From: JBCCCJ01 sp039029315
GTDB taxonomy: Bacteria > Bacteroidota > Bacteroidia > J057
Direction: 5' to 3'
Length of the DNA: 64,000 nucleotides
Assembly (NCBI GenBank): GCA_039029315.1
Contig: JBCCGK010000002.1
Span: 1 to 64,000, forward strand
How positions within the stretch are numbered: the stretch's first letter is position 1; every line of letters starts with the position of its first letter. Shown here piece by piece: positions 53,165 through 62,937 of the stretch. The notes beneath the pieces were generated by a model. The model saw nothing but the letters and a program-made list of their open reading frames with translations. It was not told the origin of the DNA and did no database searches. The translations under genes and the position numbers were made by a program.

Positions 53165-54838
53165 TCATTCTAACACAATTTTCACAGTCGCCTTTGAATC
53201 CACCCGAATAAAATAGAGGCCCTTTTGCCAGTCAGATACATCCAGATATTTCCTCCCACCTGATTCTCGGAATCGTTTCATGCTTTGTCCCCACATATTG
53301 AGTAATTCGATATCAACATATCGCCCCCCCTCCCACTCTATCGTGAGTTGTTCACTTGCCGGATTCGGATACACAGAGATGTGATACTCAAATCGGTCAT
53401 CGACAGAGGAGATAAACTGATCACAAAAGGTCGTATCTGGATTTTGCTCAATGTATCCAATAGATGTCAACGCTTTGCCCTGGAATGCTGCATAATCTGC
53501 CGGATAGCGTTTTAAGCGGAAGGTAAGGTTATTGTTAATGGCAAGGGTATCTCCTTGATTTGCTGGATTCCCACCAATCAAAGGGGTTTTGTACTCCCAA
53601 ACAATCTCTTCATCAGGAGTAACTTCGAATGAATATCCCCACCTTCCTACACAAACCAGTGCATTTCCATTTGGAAGAAATTGAACACTGGACAATCCGG
53701 TAGAATGCATCAAGGATTTATCTGGATGAGAATAAATCCAATCCAGTTCAGCTGGCTCCCAACGATTCCCATCCATCAAGTAACTCCAGCTGTACATATC
53801 CCAGGAAGGGTTCCATGCAACGACAGTAGAAGAATCCGCAGTAACTCTATTGTTAAAAGCAGCCAACCTCCGATATTGTGGATGAGAGGCAGTTAAAAAA
53901 TCATCTACCCAATGAATATCATGTGGATAGAACAACCTCTGATCTGTAGAATCACCTTGTTGGTAAGCTGCAGGATTGCCCCAGCGATACATGAGGTCTC
54001 CTCCTCTATTGCTCATCCCTCCAGTATGACCAGCAGCTTGTGCGGTTGAAGTCGATTGGTCAATGATCCAGACTTCATGAAAGGTTGGCACACTGATAAG
54101 CACTTGTTCGTGTACAGGATCATAATCCAGGGCATTGGTATGCATCCAGTCGGAAGCACCATCATTGGTATCCCAATTGATATCCACCAATTCTGGATGA
54201 TCTCCCACAACGCCATAGTTGGCTTTGGTGGAATCAAAGTCCTGAATCAAATGATCCCACACATGCCATTGCCAGACAATTTCAAAACTATCTGGCCCGA
54301 TCGGCTGTACTTCCATCAGGTAGTCTGGCCAAAGGTTATTTTGGGAGAGCAAAGCAGTATCTCTTCCAGCTGCAATCGCTTCCTCCCGTGATTTTCTCTC
54401 CCAGGAAAGCAAAAGGATGTTTCCATTGGGTTTGGGAGCAATATCATGATGAAGGCGGTTCAGTGAATCATTGAGCGTAAACGACCACAGAAGTTGGTTG
54501 TCCCAATCTCGCAGCTCAACTGTAGCTCCTCCTCCTCCCGCCCAAATCGCGTCTCCTGCTATAGATGCAGGTCTTTTGGCCTTGAGCAGGTGTCCATTTT
54601 CTAGCAGATATGCCATATTTCCAGGCCGGTAATTGGTACTATCTTCCCATACATGGACAATCTCTCCACAATTATCCAGCAAATAGACATTCGGTTGATT
54701 ATGCGGATACATCAGATTATAGCCATCAAATGACTTCATTGGGACATAAGAAAGAAGGCCTACTGTTTGTTGAGCAGTAGCAGAGAATACCAGTGATCCA
54801 CAGCAACAGAAAAGGACGATTTTGGCAAGGTATTTCAT
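53165..54838 (-). CDS. Arylsulfotransferase-like protein with T9SS sorting domain
   Basis: 557 residues with a signal peptide (about 1-22). The body matches the arylsulfotransferase (ASST) fold: DNCGEIVHVWEDS near the start, then HDIAPKPNGNILLLSWE, DWMHTNALDYDP, and FYPHDIHWVD, where conserved His residues lie. The last 80 residues are a type IX secretion sorting domain (ISVYPNPASEQLTIEW, GLYFIRVDS, ending in a basic-hydrophobic strand). It is therefore secreted through the outer membrane and likely anchored at the surface. It overlaps the paralogous gene upstream by 4 bp. Confidence 0.9.
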   Translation of the reverse strand: MKYLAKIVLFCCCGSLVFSATAQQTVGLLSYVPMKSFDGYNLMYPHNQPNVYLLDNCGEIVHVWEDSTNYRPGNMAYLLENGHLLKAKRPASIAGDAIWAGGGGATVELRDWDNQLLWSFTLNDSLNRLHHDIAPKPNGNILLLSWERKSREEAIAAGRDTALLSQNNLWPDYLMEVQPIGPDSFEIVWQWHVWDHLIQDFDSTKANYGVVGDHPELVDINWDTNDGASDWMHTNALDYDPVHEQVLISVPTFHEVWIIDQSTSTAQAAGHTGGMSNRGGDLMYRWGNPAAYQQGDSTDQRLFYPHDIHWVDDFLTASHPQYRRLAAFNNRVTADSSTVVAWNPSWDMYSWSYLMDGNRWEPAELDWIYSHPDKSLMHSTGLSSVQFLPNGNALVCVGRWGYSFEVTPDEEIVWEYKTPLIGGNPANQGDTLAINNNLTFRLKRYPADYAAFQGKALTSIGYIEQNPDTTFCDQFISSVDDRFEYHISVYPNPASEQLTIEWEGGRYVDIELLNMWGQSMKRFRESGGRKYLDVSDWQKGLYFIRVDSKATVKIVLE

Positions 54839-56508
54839 TTCAATATCTTAATAGTAGCAGATTGAGAATCAGAAGTAAGGTGGATCATATACACCGAAGG
54901 AGGCCAATTCACTGTCTGAATGCGGGTTTCTCCAGCTTCGAGGTCTCGCTCAAGGACGCGACGCCCACGCAAATCGATCACGAACATGTGTATTGGTTCG
55001 TCATGTGGGTTGTCAATGAGGATATGATCCTGAAAAGGATTGGGAAAGACCCGGACACTTGCCAAAAGGACAGACCTCTGAATAAGGGTAGTCATACTAT
55101 CCTGTCCGGAGGAATCAGTTGAAAAAATGGTGCAATCAAATGCGAATGGGTTGAGTTCTATCCGATCTCCCGGGATCAAGTCCCGACCTTCAAATGCAGC
55201 GTAATTTTCTCCATATCGACTCGCCCTGAACACATCATTTTGAGTAATATTGGTTCCCTGGGACACCGCCCCCCCCAATCGAATTGGAGAAACGTATTCC
55301 CAAACCAGGGTCTTGTCAAGGGTAACTTCCCGAAAATGTCCACTTGTTCCTTCACAGATCAGGGTATTGCCATTGGGTAAGCGTCTGGCTCCAGATATCC
55401 TGGCAGAAAACATATCTGATGAGGGTTGCTCCACATAACTCCAGAAGGCAGAGTCTGGTCCAAATGCCATGGTGGGCAAGATAATGTACATCCCCAGGCT
55501 ATCTATAGGTGGGTGAATAACATCCACAGAAGAATACGATCCTGCAGGACGCCCTAATCCATTATTAAACACCATGATGTTTCCCCCACCCGGCAAGCTG
55601 TCCTCAATCCAATTGGCATCATGTTGACCGAAGAGTGTTTGATCTGCGACGCTTCCTCTCCGATAAGACATCGGGTTTCCCCAACGATAGAGAAGATCGC
55701 CTCCCATTCCGGATTGTCCTCCTTCATGAGTGGCAGCTTCTGCAGTCGATGTACTATGATCGATCACATAGATCTCATTGAGATGTCGAGAGCTAAACAA
55801 GATTTGGTCCAATTGTGGGTTGTAGTCCAGCGAGTTGGCATGAATCCAATCGCCATTCCCCGTTCCAAAGGCACGAAAATTCAGATCCAGCAATTCGGGA
55901 TGATCTGCAACCACGCCAAAATTATTTTTGCTGCTATCGAAATCCTGGACAAGATGATCCCACAGGTACCACTCCCACACGATCACTGCTGAGTCCTGTC
56001 CAATCGGTTTGATTTCTATAATTTGTTCTGACCAAACCCCTTGCGCATTCAATAGAGCCGTATCTCTCCCGGAGGAAATGGCATCATCCATATCGTGCAG
56101 ATCCCATGACAGGATAAGGATATTCCCATTGGGTAAGGGTTCAATATCATGATGCTGATGATAAATGGGAGAGGCATAGTTGAACTCCCACATGAGCGTA
56201 CCGTCCCAATCGAACAATTCCAGGCGACCTCCACTCCCACCAGCATTGAATACACCGCCAACTCTGGCAGTTCTCAACAAATTTCCATTTTCAAGTAGAT
56301 ACAGGGATGATCCAGGCCGAAAGGGACTCGCCCAGGTGTTTACAACTCGCCCGCAATTGTCAATCAGATAGCTTGTGGTGCTTGAACTTGGGCTAAAAAG
56401 CGTATATCCATTATACGCCAGGGAATCATTGAGGAATAAACCGACTGTAGGTTGAGAATAAGTTGAAAGCGAGACAAAAAGAAAAAAGAAGACTAGAGGC
56501 TTTGGCAT
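54835..56508 (-). CDS. Arylsulfotransferase-like protein with T9SS sorting domain (paralogue)
   Basis: 557 residues, the same length as the next gene and clearly related to it. Signal peptide ends near TYSQ. Shared core: DNCGRVVNTWASP, HDIEPLPNGNILILSWD, WIHANSLDYNPQ and FGQHDANWIED. The C-terminal sorting domain has VRVFPNPFQDHILIDN and VYMIHLTSDS. The pair probably arose by tandem duplication. True sulfotransferase activity is not certain in this branch. It lies 1 bp after the M28 gene, so the three form one operon. Confidence 0.9.
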   Translation of the reverse strand: MPKPLVFFFLFVSLSTYSQPTVGLFLNDSLAYNGYTLFSPSSSTTSYLIDNCGRVVNTWASPFRPGSSLYLLENGNLLRTARVGGVFNAGGSGGRLELFDWDGTLMWEFNYASPIYHQHHDIEPLPNGNILILSWDLHDMDDAISSGRDTALLNAQGVWSEQIIEIKPIGQDSAVIVWEWYLWDHLVQDFDSSKNNFGVVADHPELLDLNFRAFGTGNGDWIHANSLDYNPQLDQILFSSRHLNEIYVIDHSTSTAEAATHEGGQSGMGGDLLYRWGNPMSYRRGSVADQTLFGQHDANWIEDSLPGGGNIMVFNNGLGRPAGSYSSVDVIHPPIDSLGMYIILPTMAFGPDSAFWSYVEQPSSDMFSARISGARRLPNGNTLICEGTSGHFREVTLDKTLVWEYVSPIRLGGAVSQGTNITQNDVFRASRYGENYAAFEGRDLIPGDRIELNPFAFDCTIFSTDSSGQDSMTTLIQRSVLLASVRVFPNPFQDHILIDNPHDEPIHMFVIDLRGRRVLERDLEAGETRIQTVNWPPSVYMIHLTSDSQSATIKILK

Positions 56509-56509
56509 A

Positions 56510-57343
56510 TTATTGAAAAAAAGTACGTATGCTGGTGTCTTTTTCCCAGGACTGATCCAACAGTTGCAAGGCTTGCCAAATCAAGTTTGAAAAATGTTGG
56601 AGTGTTGACTCAGACAGGTGTTCATGTACATCAGTAGCTTGATGATAATGTTTAAACAAAGGAGCTTGAGACAAAATTTCTTGCAGAACGGGAGGATCAA
56701 CCTCGAATTCCATTGCTCGATAATAATGCTCCGCGACCTCAAGGTCTTCTGAAGAAATCGCGGTTAACGAAAATGCCTCTTTCATTCCTGCCTCCCTAAA
56801 GGAGCGATGGTCAGCGTCATGGGGAATGATTCGGTCAAAGCGATGAATTGGCAATCGATTCCCTTTGGCAGCGAGCTCTATTCCTTTTACAATATCTCCT
56901 GCATCTTGATCCGAGACAGGCCATATCGCCACTTGATCTCCCTGCCCTACCAACTCCAGATTAATCATTCCAAGCATTCCTTTGATGCCATGCTTTGCTA
57001 CATACGCACGAGAGCCCAATAGGCCAGATTCTTCTTGATCAAAAAAGAATCCCTGAACGCCAAAGTGAGTCAGCGGATTGGTTTGGGCTCTTTTCAGAAC
57101 AGCGAGGGTTACTGCCATAGCCGAGCCATTGTCATTGGCGCCGGGACTTCCCGTCACAGCATCATAATGACTTCCTATTCCGATAAAGGGCTGTTTATCG
57201 GATTTGACGATGAGATTTGTTCCTGTTGAGTAATTTTGAATCTGGAAAGGGATTTTCCACCGTTGGAGGTAGCGCTCAATCACAATTCTGCGATCAGAAT
57301 TGGCTTTGCCTTCCAGGGTCCGAATGATTGAGAGTAGCTCCAT
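56510..57343 (-). CDS. M28-family zinc aminopeptidase
   Basis: 277 residues. Zinc-site motifs: GSHYDAVTGSPGANDNGS (His 59, Asp 71), DQEESGLLGS with Glu 104-105, NLELVG (Glu 130, where Asp is more usual) and YHQATDVHEHL at the end. No clear signal peptide, so possibly cytoplasmic. It removes N-terminal residues from peptides. It is the first gene of an operon with the two T9SS arylsulfotransferase-like genes and is divergent from the S9-FGE gene. Confidence 0.9.
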   Translation of the reverse strand: MELLSIIRTLEGKANSDRRIVIERYLQRWKIPFQIQNYSTGTNLIVKSDKQPFIGIGSHYDAVTGSPGANDNGSAMAVTLAVLKRAQTNPLTHFGVQGFFFDQEESGLLGSRAYVAKHGIKGMLGMINLELVGQGDQVAIWPVSDQDAGDIVKGIELAAKGNRLPIHRFDRIIPHDADHRSFREAGMKEAFSLTAISSEDLEVAEHYYRAMEFEVDPPVLQEILSQAPLFKHYHQATDVHEHLSESTLQHFSNLIWQALQLLDQSWEKDTSIRTFFQ

Positions 57344-57479
57344 TGTAGTAATTCCTCTTTCACAAATATAGGCAACGATAAAAAAAAGCTTCGCCTTTCT
57401 ATTGATAATGGTAGAAAATTCTAACTTGAGTTGGGATTTTTTTATCCCGAATCGTTTTGTTTACCAATCTGTTTCTTCA

Positions 57480-60197
57480 ATGAGTCGATTTATTCTGTTC
57501 ATTTTTACACTATTCTCTGTTCAATTCCTTTGGGCAATGCCAAAAGATTCCAGTTGGACAGTTGAGGATGTCATCCGTCAAACAAGCATCCGAGGAACTG
57601 TTTTTTCCAAAGATGGAAACGCAGTAGCCTGGACCAAGTCCCGTCCTTCGAAAAAGAAGGATCGATTTGTAACAGACCTCTATCTCACACGCCTCAATCA
57701 AGAGAAAGATGGAGAATATCGGGTGGTCCAATTGACGCGCAGCGAGGACTCCGATCGCAATCCCCTCTTTTCGGCAGATGGAGAAACCCTGTATTTTTTA
57801 TCCTCCAGAAAAAACGGCAATCACTTGTGGGGAATCAGTTTATTTGGTGGAGAAGCCTTCTCTGTAGATTCATTTCCACAAGGGATCAGCAATCTTTCCT
57901 GGCAAAACGATAGCACGCTGATTTATGTTGCCTCGGAAGGGAAAAGTCTTCGCGAAAAGCAATTGAAAAAGAAAAAGGATAATGTAGTCGTTGTTGAAGA
58001 TCAGGAACACTTCAAGGCTACGCGCATATTTGCCTTTCAACTCGGTACAAAAGAACGCAAACGCCTAACAGACAACAAATTCCCTATCCGTTCTTATGCA
58101 ATTTCAAAAAATGGCAAGTGGCTGGTAAGTTCCCATATCCTCTCTCCCCATTACGGCTCGGATGGACAACCCGCTCCAACCTATTATTTATGGGATCTGG
58201 AAAATGGGGGCAAAACTCAGATTCTCCAGAGCGGATATCAGGAACCTGGTCAATTTGCGTTTTCGCAGGACAATAAGGGATTTTATTTCAGCTCTGTCCA
58301 GTCTTCTGATCCGGAATGGAATGGGGCAGGGATTTCTTTGCTTCATTATTTTGATATTTCGACCCAATCCATTTCTGCGGTCAATCTGCTATGGAAATGG
58401 GGGATGGCTGGCGGCTATCAAGTGAGAGGACAGGATGTGATTGTTTCATTGGCGGCTGGTACTGCTAGAAAATTAGCCATGTATCAAAAGAACGGTAACA
58501 ACTGGATTCGTCAGGCCATTGATGCAGGAAGTATGAACAAACATATCAGTGTAACTGCATTGTCTGAGGATGGTAACAAGATTGCCTATTCTTACTCAAC
58601 TGCTTCCCTCCCCACCCAATATCGAATTGGCGATTTCTCACAACAATCAGATTCGTGGACGATTTCTTCGGGGAAACAGCTAGCAAAGATCAATGCTCAT
58701 TTGGATAAAAAACGGAAGGCAAAAACAGAAGCCATCAGTTGGAAGGGTGCATTGAATGAAGAAATAACCGGCATGCTCTACTATCCCCACAACTATGAAG
58801 CAGGAAAACGATATCCCTTGATGGTTGCGATCCACGGTGGACCAACCGGGGTGGACATGGACAGATGGAGTGATAGATGGGCCTATTACCACAATCTGTT
58901 GAGTCAGCGAGGATGTTTTATTCTCAAACCCAACTATCATGGTTCAGGCAATCATGGTCAAGCCTTCATGGAGTCAATCAAGAAGCATTATTATGAATAT
59001 GAAGTACCGGATATCGTGGCGGGTATTGGTCATCTGGTAGATGAAGGATTGGTCAATCGAGATTCACTGGCAGTCATGGGTTGGTCCAATGGGGCCATTT
59101 TGGCAACCATGCTCACAGTCCAGTATCCAGATATGTTCCTGGCAGCAGCTCCTGGTGCAGGCGATGTCAACTGGAGTTCGGACTTCGGGACATGCCGTTT
59201 CGGCGTAACATTTGATCAAAGCTACTTTGGAGGCGCTCCCTGGGACAATAGCCAGGGACGAACGTTCAATCTTGCCTATATTGAGAAATCTCCCCTGTTC
59301 GAGATGGAACGAGTCAAGACGCCAACCCTGATTTGTCATGGCAGTGAGGACCGGTCTGTTCCAAGAGATCAAGGCTGGGAATACTATCGCGCCCTTCAAC
59401 AGATCGGTCAGGCAGCTGTAAAATTCCTCTGGTTTCCAGGCCAACCCCATGGCTTGCAAAAACTTACTCATCAAAGGCGCAAGGTCACAGAGGAGTTGAG
59501 GTGGTTTGACATCCACTTTTTTGGAACAGCCAAACCTATCAATGAAGCCACAAAAAAGGGAAGTCCTCTACTGGCACTGCTTGAAAAGGAAAAATCCCCC
59601 CTCCAGGACGGATTATATGGCGAGATGCATCAGAAAACCCTGCTCCCTGAATTTGTGGTGGTGCATAAAGATTCCATCGCCATCTCCCGATTCGAAATTA
59701 CCCATGCACAATTCCAGCAATTCCGTCAGACCCATCGCTATTCTCCTCCCCATGCCAATCACCCGGTAAGCGGCCTGAGCCTGGCAGATGCTCTGGCATT
59801 TGCTCAATGGCTGGGAGAACAAACAGGAGACACCTATCGTCTGCCCAATGCCTCTGAAGCCAAAGTTCTTCACAAAAAAGCAAGAAAAGTAGCGCCAAAA
59901 GAAAATACGCTTCACTATTGGGCCGGCTATGAACCAACACTGGATGAAGTGCCCATGCTTCGAGAAAAGTTGTCAGAAGTGACAGGTTCCCTTCTCATGG
60001 AGGGAGGGTCGTTTCCAGCGACAAGTCTGGGAGAAAGCAAGATCTATGATCTTGGGGGCAATGTTGCTGAATGGTATGAAGAAAATGGCAGCTCAGGTGT
60101 CTATGGATATGGTGCTGGAGATTTTTGTGATCCAGCCTCTGAAGCCGCTCCAACACAAAGCAAGCAGCTTGGATTCAGGATTGTCAAAGTTCTCTGA
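57480..60197 (+). CDS. Secreted S9 peptidase fused to a formylglycine-generating-enzyme-like domain
   Basis: 905 residues from the ATG at 57480; a longer frame from 57402 has no signal peptide. Signal ends near WAMP. The first 420 residues form a propeller. The hydrolase domain has GWSNGA (Ser 536), a GSEDRSVP acid block and QPHG with the His. The last 185 residues (about 722-905) resemble the FGE-sulfatase (SUMF1) fold: SRFEITHAQFQQF, VSGLSLADALAFAQWLGEQTG, YRLPNASE, YDLGGNVAEWYE and LGFRIVKV. The FGE part has one Cys near its end, so oxidase activity is unlikely and a binding role is more probable. Confidence 0.88.
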   Translation: MSRFILFIFTLFSVQFLWAMPKDSSWTVEDVIRQTSIRGTVFSKDGNAVAWTKSRPSKKKDRFVTDLYLTRLNQEKDGEYRVVQLTRSEDSDRNPLFSADGETLYFLSSRKNGNHLWGISLFGGEAFSVDSFPQGISNLSWQNDSTLIYVASEGKSLREKQLKKKKDNVVVVEDQEHFKATRIFAFQLGTKERKRLTDNKFPIRSYAISKNGKWLVSSHILSPHYGSDGQPAPTYYLWDLENGGKTQILQSGYQEPGQFAFSQDNKGFYFSSVQSSDPEWNGAGISLLHYFDISTQSISAVNLLWKWGMAGGYQVRGQDVIVSLAAGTARKLAMYQKNGNNWIRQAIDAGSMNKHISVTALSEDGNKIAYSYSTASLPTQYRIGDFSQQSDSWTISSGKQLAKINAHLDKKRKAKTEAISWKGALNEEITGMLYYPHNYEAGKRYPLMVAIHGGPTGVDMDRWSDRWAYYHNLLSQRGCFILKPNYHGSGNHGQAFMESIKKHYYEYEVPDIVAGIGHLVDEGLVNRDSLAVMGWSNGAILATMLTVQYPDMFLAAAPGAGDVNWSSDFGTCRFGVTFDQSYFGGAPWDNSQGRTFNLAYIEKSPLFEMERVKTPTLICHGSEDRSVPRDQGWEYYRALQQIGQAAVKFLWFPGQPHGLQKLTHQRRKVTEELRWFDIHFFGTAKPINEATKKGSPLLALLEKEKSPLQDGLYGEMHQKTLLPEFVVVHKDSIAISRFEITHAQFQQFRQTHRYSPPHANHPVSGLSLADALAFAQWLGEQTGDTYRLPNASEAKVLHKKARKVAPKENTLHYWAGYEPTLDEVPMLREKLSEVTGSLLMEGGSFPATSLGESKIYDLGGNVAEWYEENGSSGVYGYGAGDFCDPASEAAPTQSKQLGFRIVKVL

Positions 60198-60259
60198 CAA
60201 TCCTGCTGAAGGCCATTCAGAATAGTAGGCCCATCTAGTGACTTAACCTTAAAAGGGAA

Positions 60260-61153
60260 TTATTCGATATCCACTCGAATGGTTCGCTGTCGACCTTTCT
60301 TGTCCAACAAGAAACGTTCTCGGTAAATCATAAAGGCTGCTTCCCCAACATCTTTGAGGTAGACATAGTTGAATCCAGCAGAGAATACTGCACCCAAACC
60401 AGGAATCAAAGCTGCTGCCTTTTTGGCGATGGTTCGTTCAATGATTTCCTTGATGATAATTCGAGAAAGGTAACTTGTGGCTCCTTTGCTGATTTGCTTG
60501 GCAGTATAGTCTCCGGCAACAGTTCCATAGACCTCCGAATGACGGCCAGCCTCAAAATCTTTCAACTCTCCCAATGCTCTTTGTTTCTGTACCTTGTCTG
60601 AAGCAGTCGCGATTTTGAAGACACGCATCATGTATTCCATTTCATAAGCCCTGGAATCCGGCGTGCTATCTTCTCCATTCAAATCATATCCATACGACAG
60701 TGCGATTTGATAAATCGAACGGGTGGACAAGGCAAACAATGCGGGGAGGTCAGCAATCAAACCTGGCCAACCGACCAGACCTGTGCCAGCTCCACTCACG
60801 GTAGCAACACGTGTGTTTTGATCAATGAATTTTTCTGCTATATGATCCAGATCGTGGATTGAGGCCTTTTTCAAGCCAGCAATAGAGGTCGCATTAATAT
60901 CAAACTCTCTGGTTGCTTCCAGGATACTGCTATCACTGACACTCCATTGGGAGGCATCCTGCAGTTTCTCTACGACTGTTTCTGTCAATCCTGAGACCGA
61001 ACCACGGACATCTTCAGGTATCAATTTTTCAGATAACCATCCAATGGGTTTACTAACAAAATCTGTGGCCCGATTCAGAAAACTGGGGCTAGATGCCTTC
61101 CATTTTGCGATTTCATCCAGAATTTTGCTCTCAGCGGAATTTAACTTTGCCAT
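60260..61153 (-). CDS. EcsC-family protein
   Basis: 297 residues of the EcsC family: start ILDEIAKWKASSPSFLNRATDFVSKPIGW, later ATVSGAGTGLVGWPGLIADLPALFALS, and YEMEYMMRVFKIATASDK. These are typical blocks of the family, which shows a glycine-rich hydrophobic segment likely to touch the membrane. Biochemical role not established. No signal peptide. It stands alone on the minus strand. Confidence 0.9.
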   Translation of the reverse strand: MAKLNSAESKILDEIAKWKASSPSFLNRATDFVSKPIGWLSEKLIPEDVRGSVSGLTETVVEKLQDASQWSVSDSSILEATREFDINATSIAGLKKASIHDLDHIAEKFIDQNTRVATVSGAGTGLVGWPGLIADLPALFALSTRSIYQIALSYGYDLNGEDSTPDSRAYEMEYMMRVFKIATASDKVQKQRALGELKDFEAGRHSEVYGTVAGDYTAKQISKGATSYLSRIIIKEIIERTIAKKAAALIPGLGAVFSAGFNYVYLKDVGEAAFMIYRERFLLDKKGRQRTIRVDIE

Positions 61154-61275
61154 AAGTGGTGTAAATAGGTTGTCAATTGTGACGATAAAGCGTTTTGGAA
61201 AGCCGTAGATTAAGCTGTTTTTTCTTTATTTTACCCGTCTTTTCATCTGAAGGTTCAAGTTAATAAAAAAAATTC

Positions 61276-62442
61276 ATGAAATTTGGAACCAAAGCTGTTC
61301 ATGCTGGTGTACAACCAGACCCTTCTACAGGAGCCATAATGACTCCCATCTTCCAAACTAGCACGTATATTCAAGCCGCACCCGGCGACCATAAAGGATA
61401 TGAATATGCCAGAACGCAAAATCCTACCAGGAGTGCTCTGGAATTGGCCTTGGCAGAACTCGAAAACGGCAAATATGCGAGTTGTTTTGCTTCTGGGATG
61501 GCAGCTACCGATACCCTTGTCAAAACCCTTCAACCCGGAGACGAAATCCTCTCCAGCAATGATCTCTATGGAGGAACCTACCGTCTGTTTACCAAAGTCT
61601 ATGAGACCTTTGGGATTCGATCGAACTTTGTAGACCTGAGTAATATAGATAATCTTGAGTCTTCCATCACTCCACAAACCAAATTTATCTGGATAGAGAC
61701 TCCTACCAATCCTCTGATGCGGATTATCAATATTTCTGAGGTCGTGCAAATCGCACATAAGCATGGAATTCAAGTTGTCGTTGACAATACCTTTGCTTCT
61801 CCCTATCTACAGAATCCACTGGATTTGGGAGCAGATGTTGTCCTACATTCCATCACCAAATATATAGGTGGTCATTCCGATGTTGTGATGGGATGTCTGA
61901 TTGTCAATGATGAGGCTCTCCATGAACGTTTGCGATTTCTTCAAAATTCATGTGGAGCTGTTCCCGGTCCCCAGGACTGTTTTCTGGTGCTTCGTGGGCT
62001 AAAAACATTGCATCTCCGCATGCGGGCTCATTGCGAAAATGGTACTGCTGTTGCCCATTTTCTTCGTCATCATCCCAAAGTCCAGACAGTATATTGGCCT
62101 GGATTCGAAGATCATGCAAACCATGAAGTTGCGAGAAGGCAAATGAAAGATTTTGGCGGTATGATTTCCTTCACCCTAAGAGGGGATCGAATGCAGGACG
62201 CACTGGAGGTTTTGAGTGGAACAAAGCTTTTTTCCCTTGCTGAAAGCCTTGGAGGGGTGGAATCACTGATAGGCCATCCTGCAAGCATGACACATGCTTC
62301 CATTCCCAAAGCCGAACGGGAAGCCAGTGGATTGAAGGATACCTTGATCAGATTGTCGGTTGGGATCGAAGATGCTTCTGACCTTGTATCTGATCTGGAT
62401 GCTGCCATCGCTTCTATCACACAGAAAAAGACCATCGCCTGA
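61276..62442 (+). CDS. Cystathionine gamma-synthase/beta-lyase-type PLP enzyme
   Basis: 388 residues of the Cys/Met-metabolism PLP family. Visible: GTKAVHAGVQPDPSTGAIMTP, YEYARTQNPTRSALE, ASCFASGMAAT, DNTFASPYLQNPLDLGADVV and HSITKYIGGHSD with PLP-binding Lys 195. The C-terminal part carries SLGGVESLIGHPASMTHASIP. Likely forms or cleaves cystathionine in methionine/cysteine metabolism; sequence alone does not separate synthase from lyase. Cytoplasmic tetramer in known relatives. Confidence 0.92.
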   Translation: MKFGTKAVHAGVQPDPSTGAIMTPIFQTSTYIQAAPGDHKGYEYARTQNPTRSALELALAELENGKYASCFASGMAATDTLVKTLQPGDEILSSNDLYGGTYRLFTKVYETFGIRSNFVDLSNIDNLESSITPQTKFIWIETPTNPLMRIINISEVVQIAHKHGIQVVVDNTFASPYLQNPLDLGADVVLHSITKYIGGHSDVVMGCLIVNDEALHERLRFLQNSCGAVPGPQDCFLVLRGLKTLHLRMRAHCENGTAVAHFLRHHPKVQTVYWPGFEDHANHEVARRQMKDFGGMISFTLRGDRMQDALEVLSGTKLFSLAESLGGVESLIGHPASMTHASIPKAEREASGLKDTLIRLSVGIEDASDLVSDLDAAIASITQKKTIA

Positions 62443-62937
62443 AAATCCAAACTCCTGCTCTCTCCTTCCCAGCCTAGCTGAAAGATCAGGCTCATCTATT
62501 GGCCAGACCTGTACATCCAACGCATCAATGGTACTTACAGGTCTGGCTTAATTTCATTTCCAGCATTCGTATTAGGCATGTTATTCCTGTCAAGTTAGCA
62601 GTCTGACCAGGCAGGTCCTTGTTTTCTCCTTGATGAGATTGCCTGATTTCAGTTCCCTTTTTTGCATTTGACCATTTGCGACCATTCGCCCGTACTGGCA
62701 CGGATTTCGCGCAATAGTATTCACCATACACTGCTGAATATGTGCGATTCATGTTTCTAGCTGAATATTGCGCATGATAATTGCATACTTTCGGCGAGTA
62801 TCCAGTTTTCCGCCTCTTTCTGATTGTGGTTTTGCCACTCGTTCTCCCAATTGCTCCTTCTGGATTCAGGAGGGAGCCAGAATAGTTTAGCTTATTGACA
62901 GACTCATTCAACATCATCAACCTTTGATCTAAGAGAC
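62443..62937. other. 500-bp intergenic region with two inverted repeats
   Basis: No convincing gene. The first inverted repeat is a 12-bp stem described separately at 62502-62547. A second pairs GCGCAATA (62709-62716) with TATTGCGC (62766-62773), with related GAATAT-type motifs repeated between. A 131-codon minus-strand frame (62525-62920) covers much of it but starts at TTG and resembles nothing known. Confidence 0.45.
62502..62547. terminator. 12-bp perfect inverted repeat after the PLP enzyme gene
   Basis: GCCAGACCTGTA (62502-62513) pairs perfectly with TACAGGTCTGGC (62536-62547) around a 22-nt loop, 59 bp after the PLP-enzyme stop. The following bases are only weakly T-rich, so it may be a terminator, an operator or part of a repeat. 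Confidence 0.45.

Noticed and set aside
62525..62920. 131-codon minus-strand reading frame
   Set aside because: Starts with TTG, shows no family, has a patchy composition rich in Asn, Arg, Tyr and Ser, and covers two inverted repeats; probably chance.
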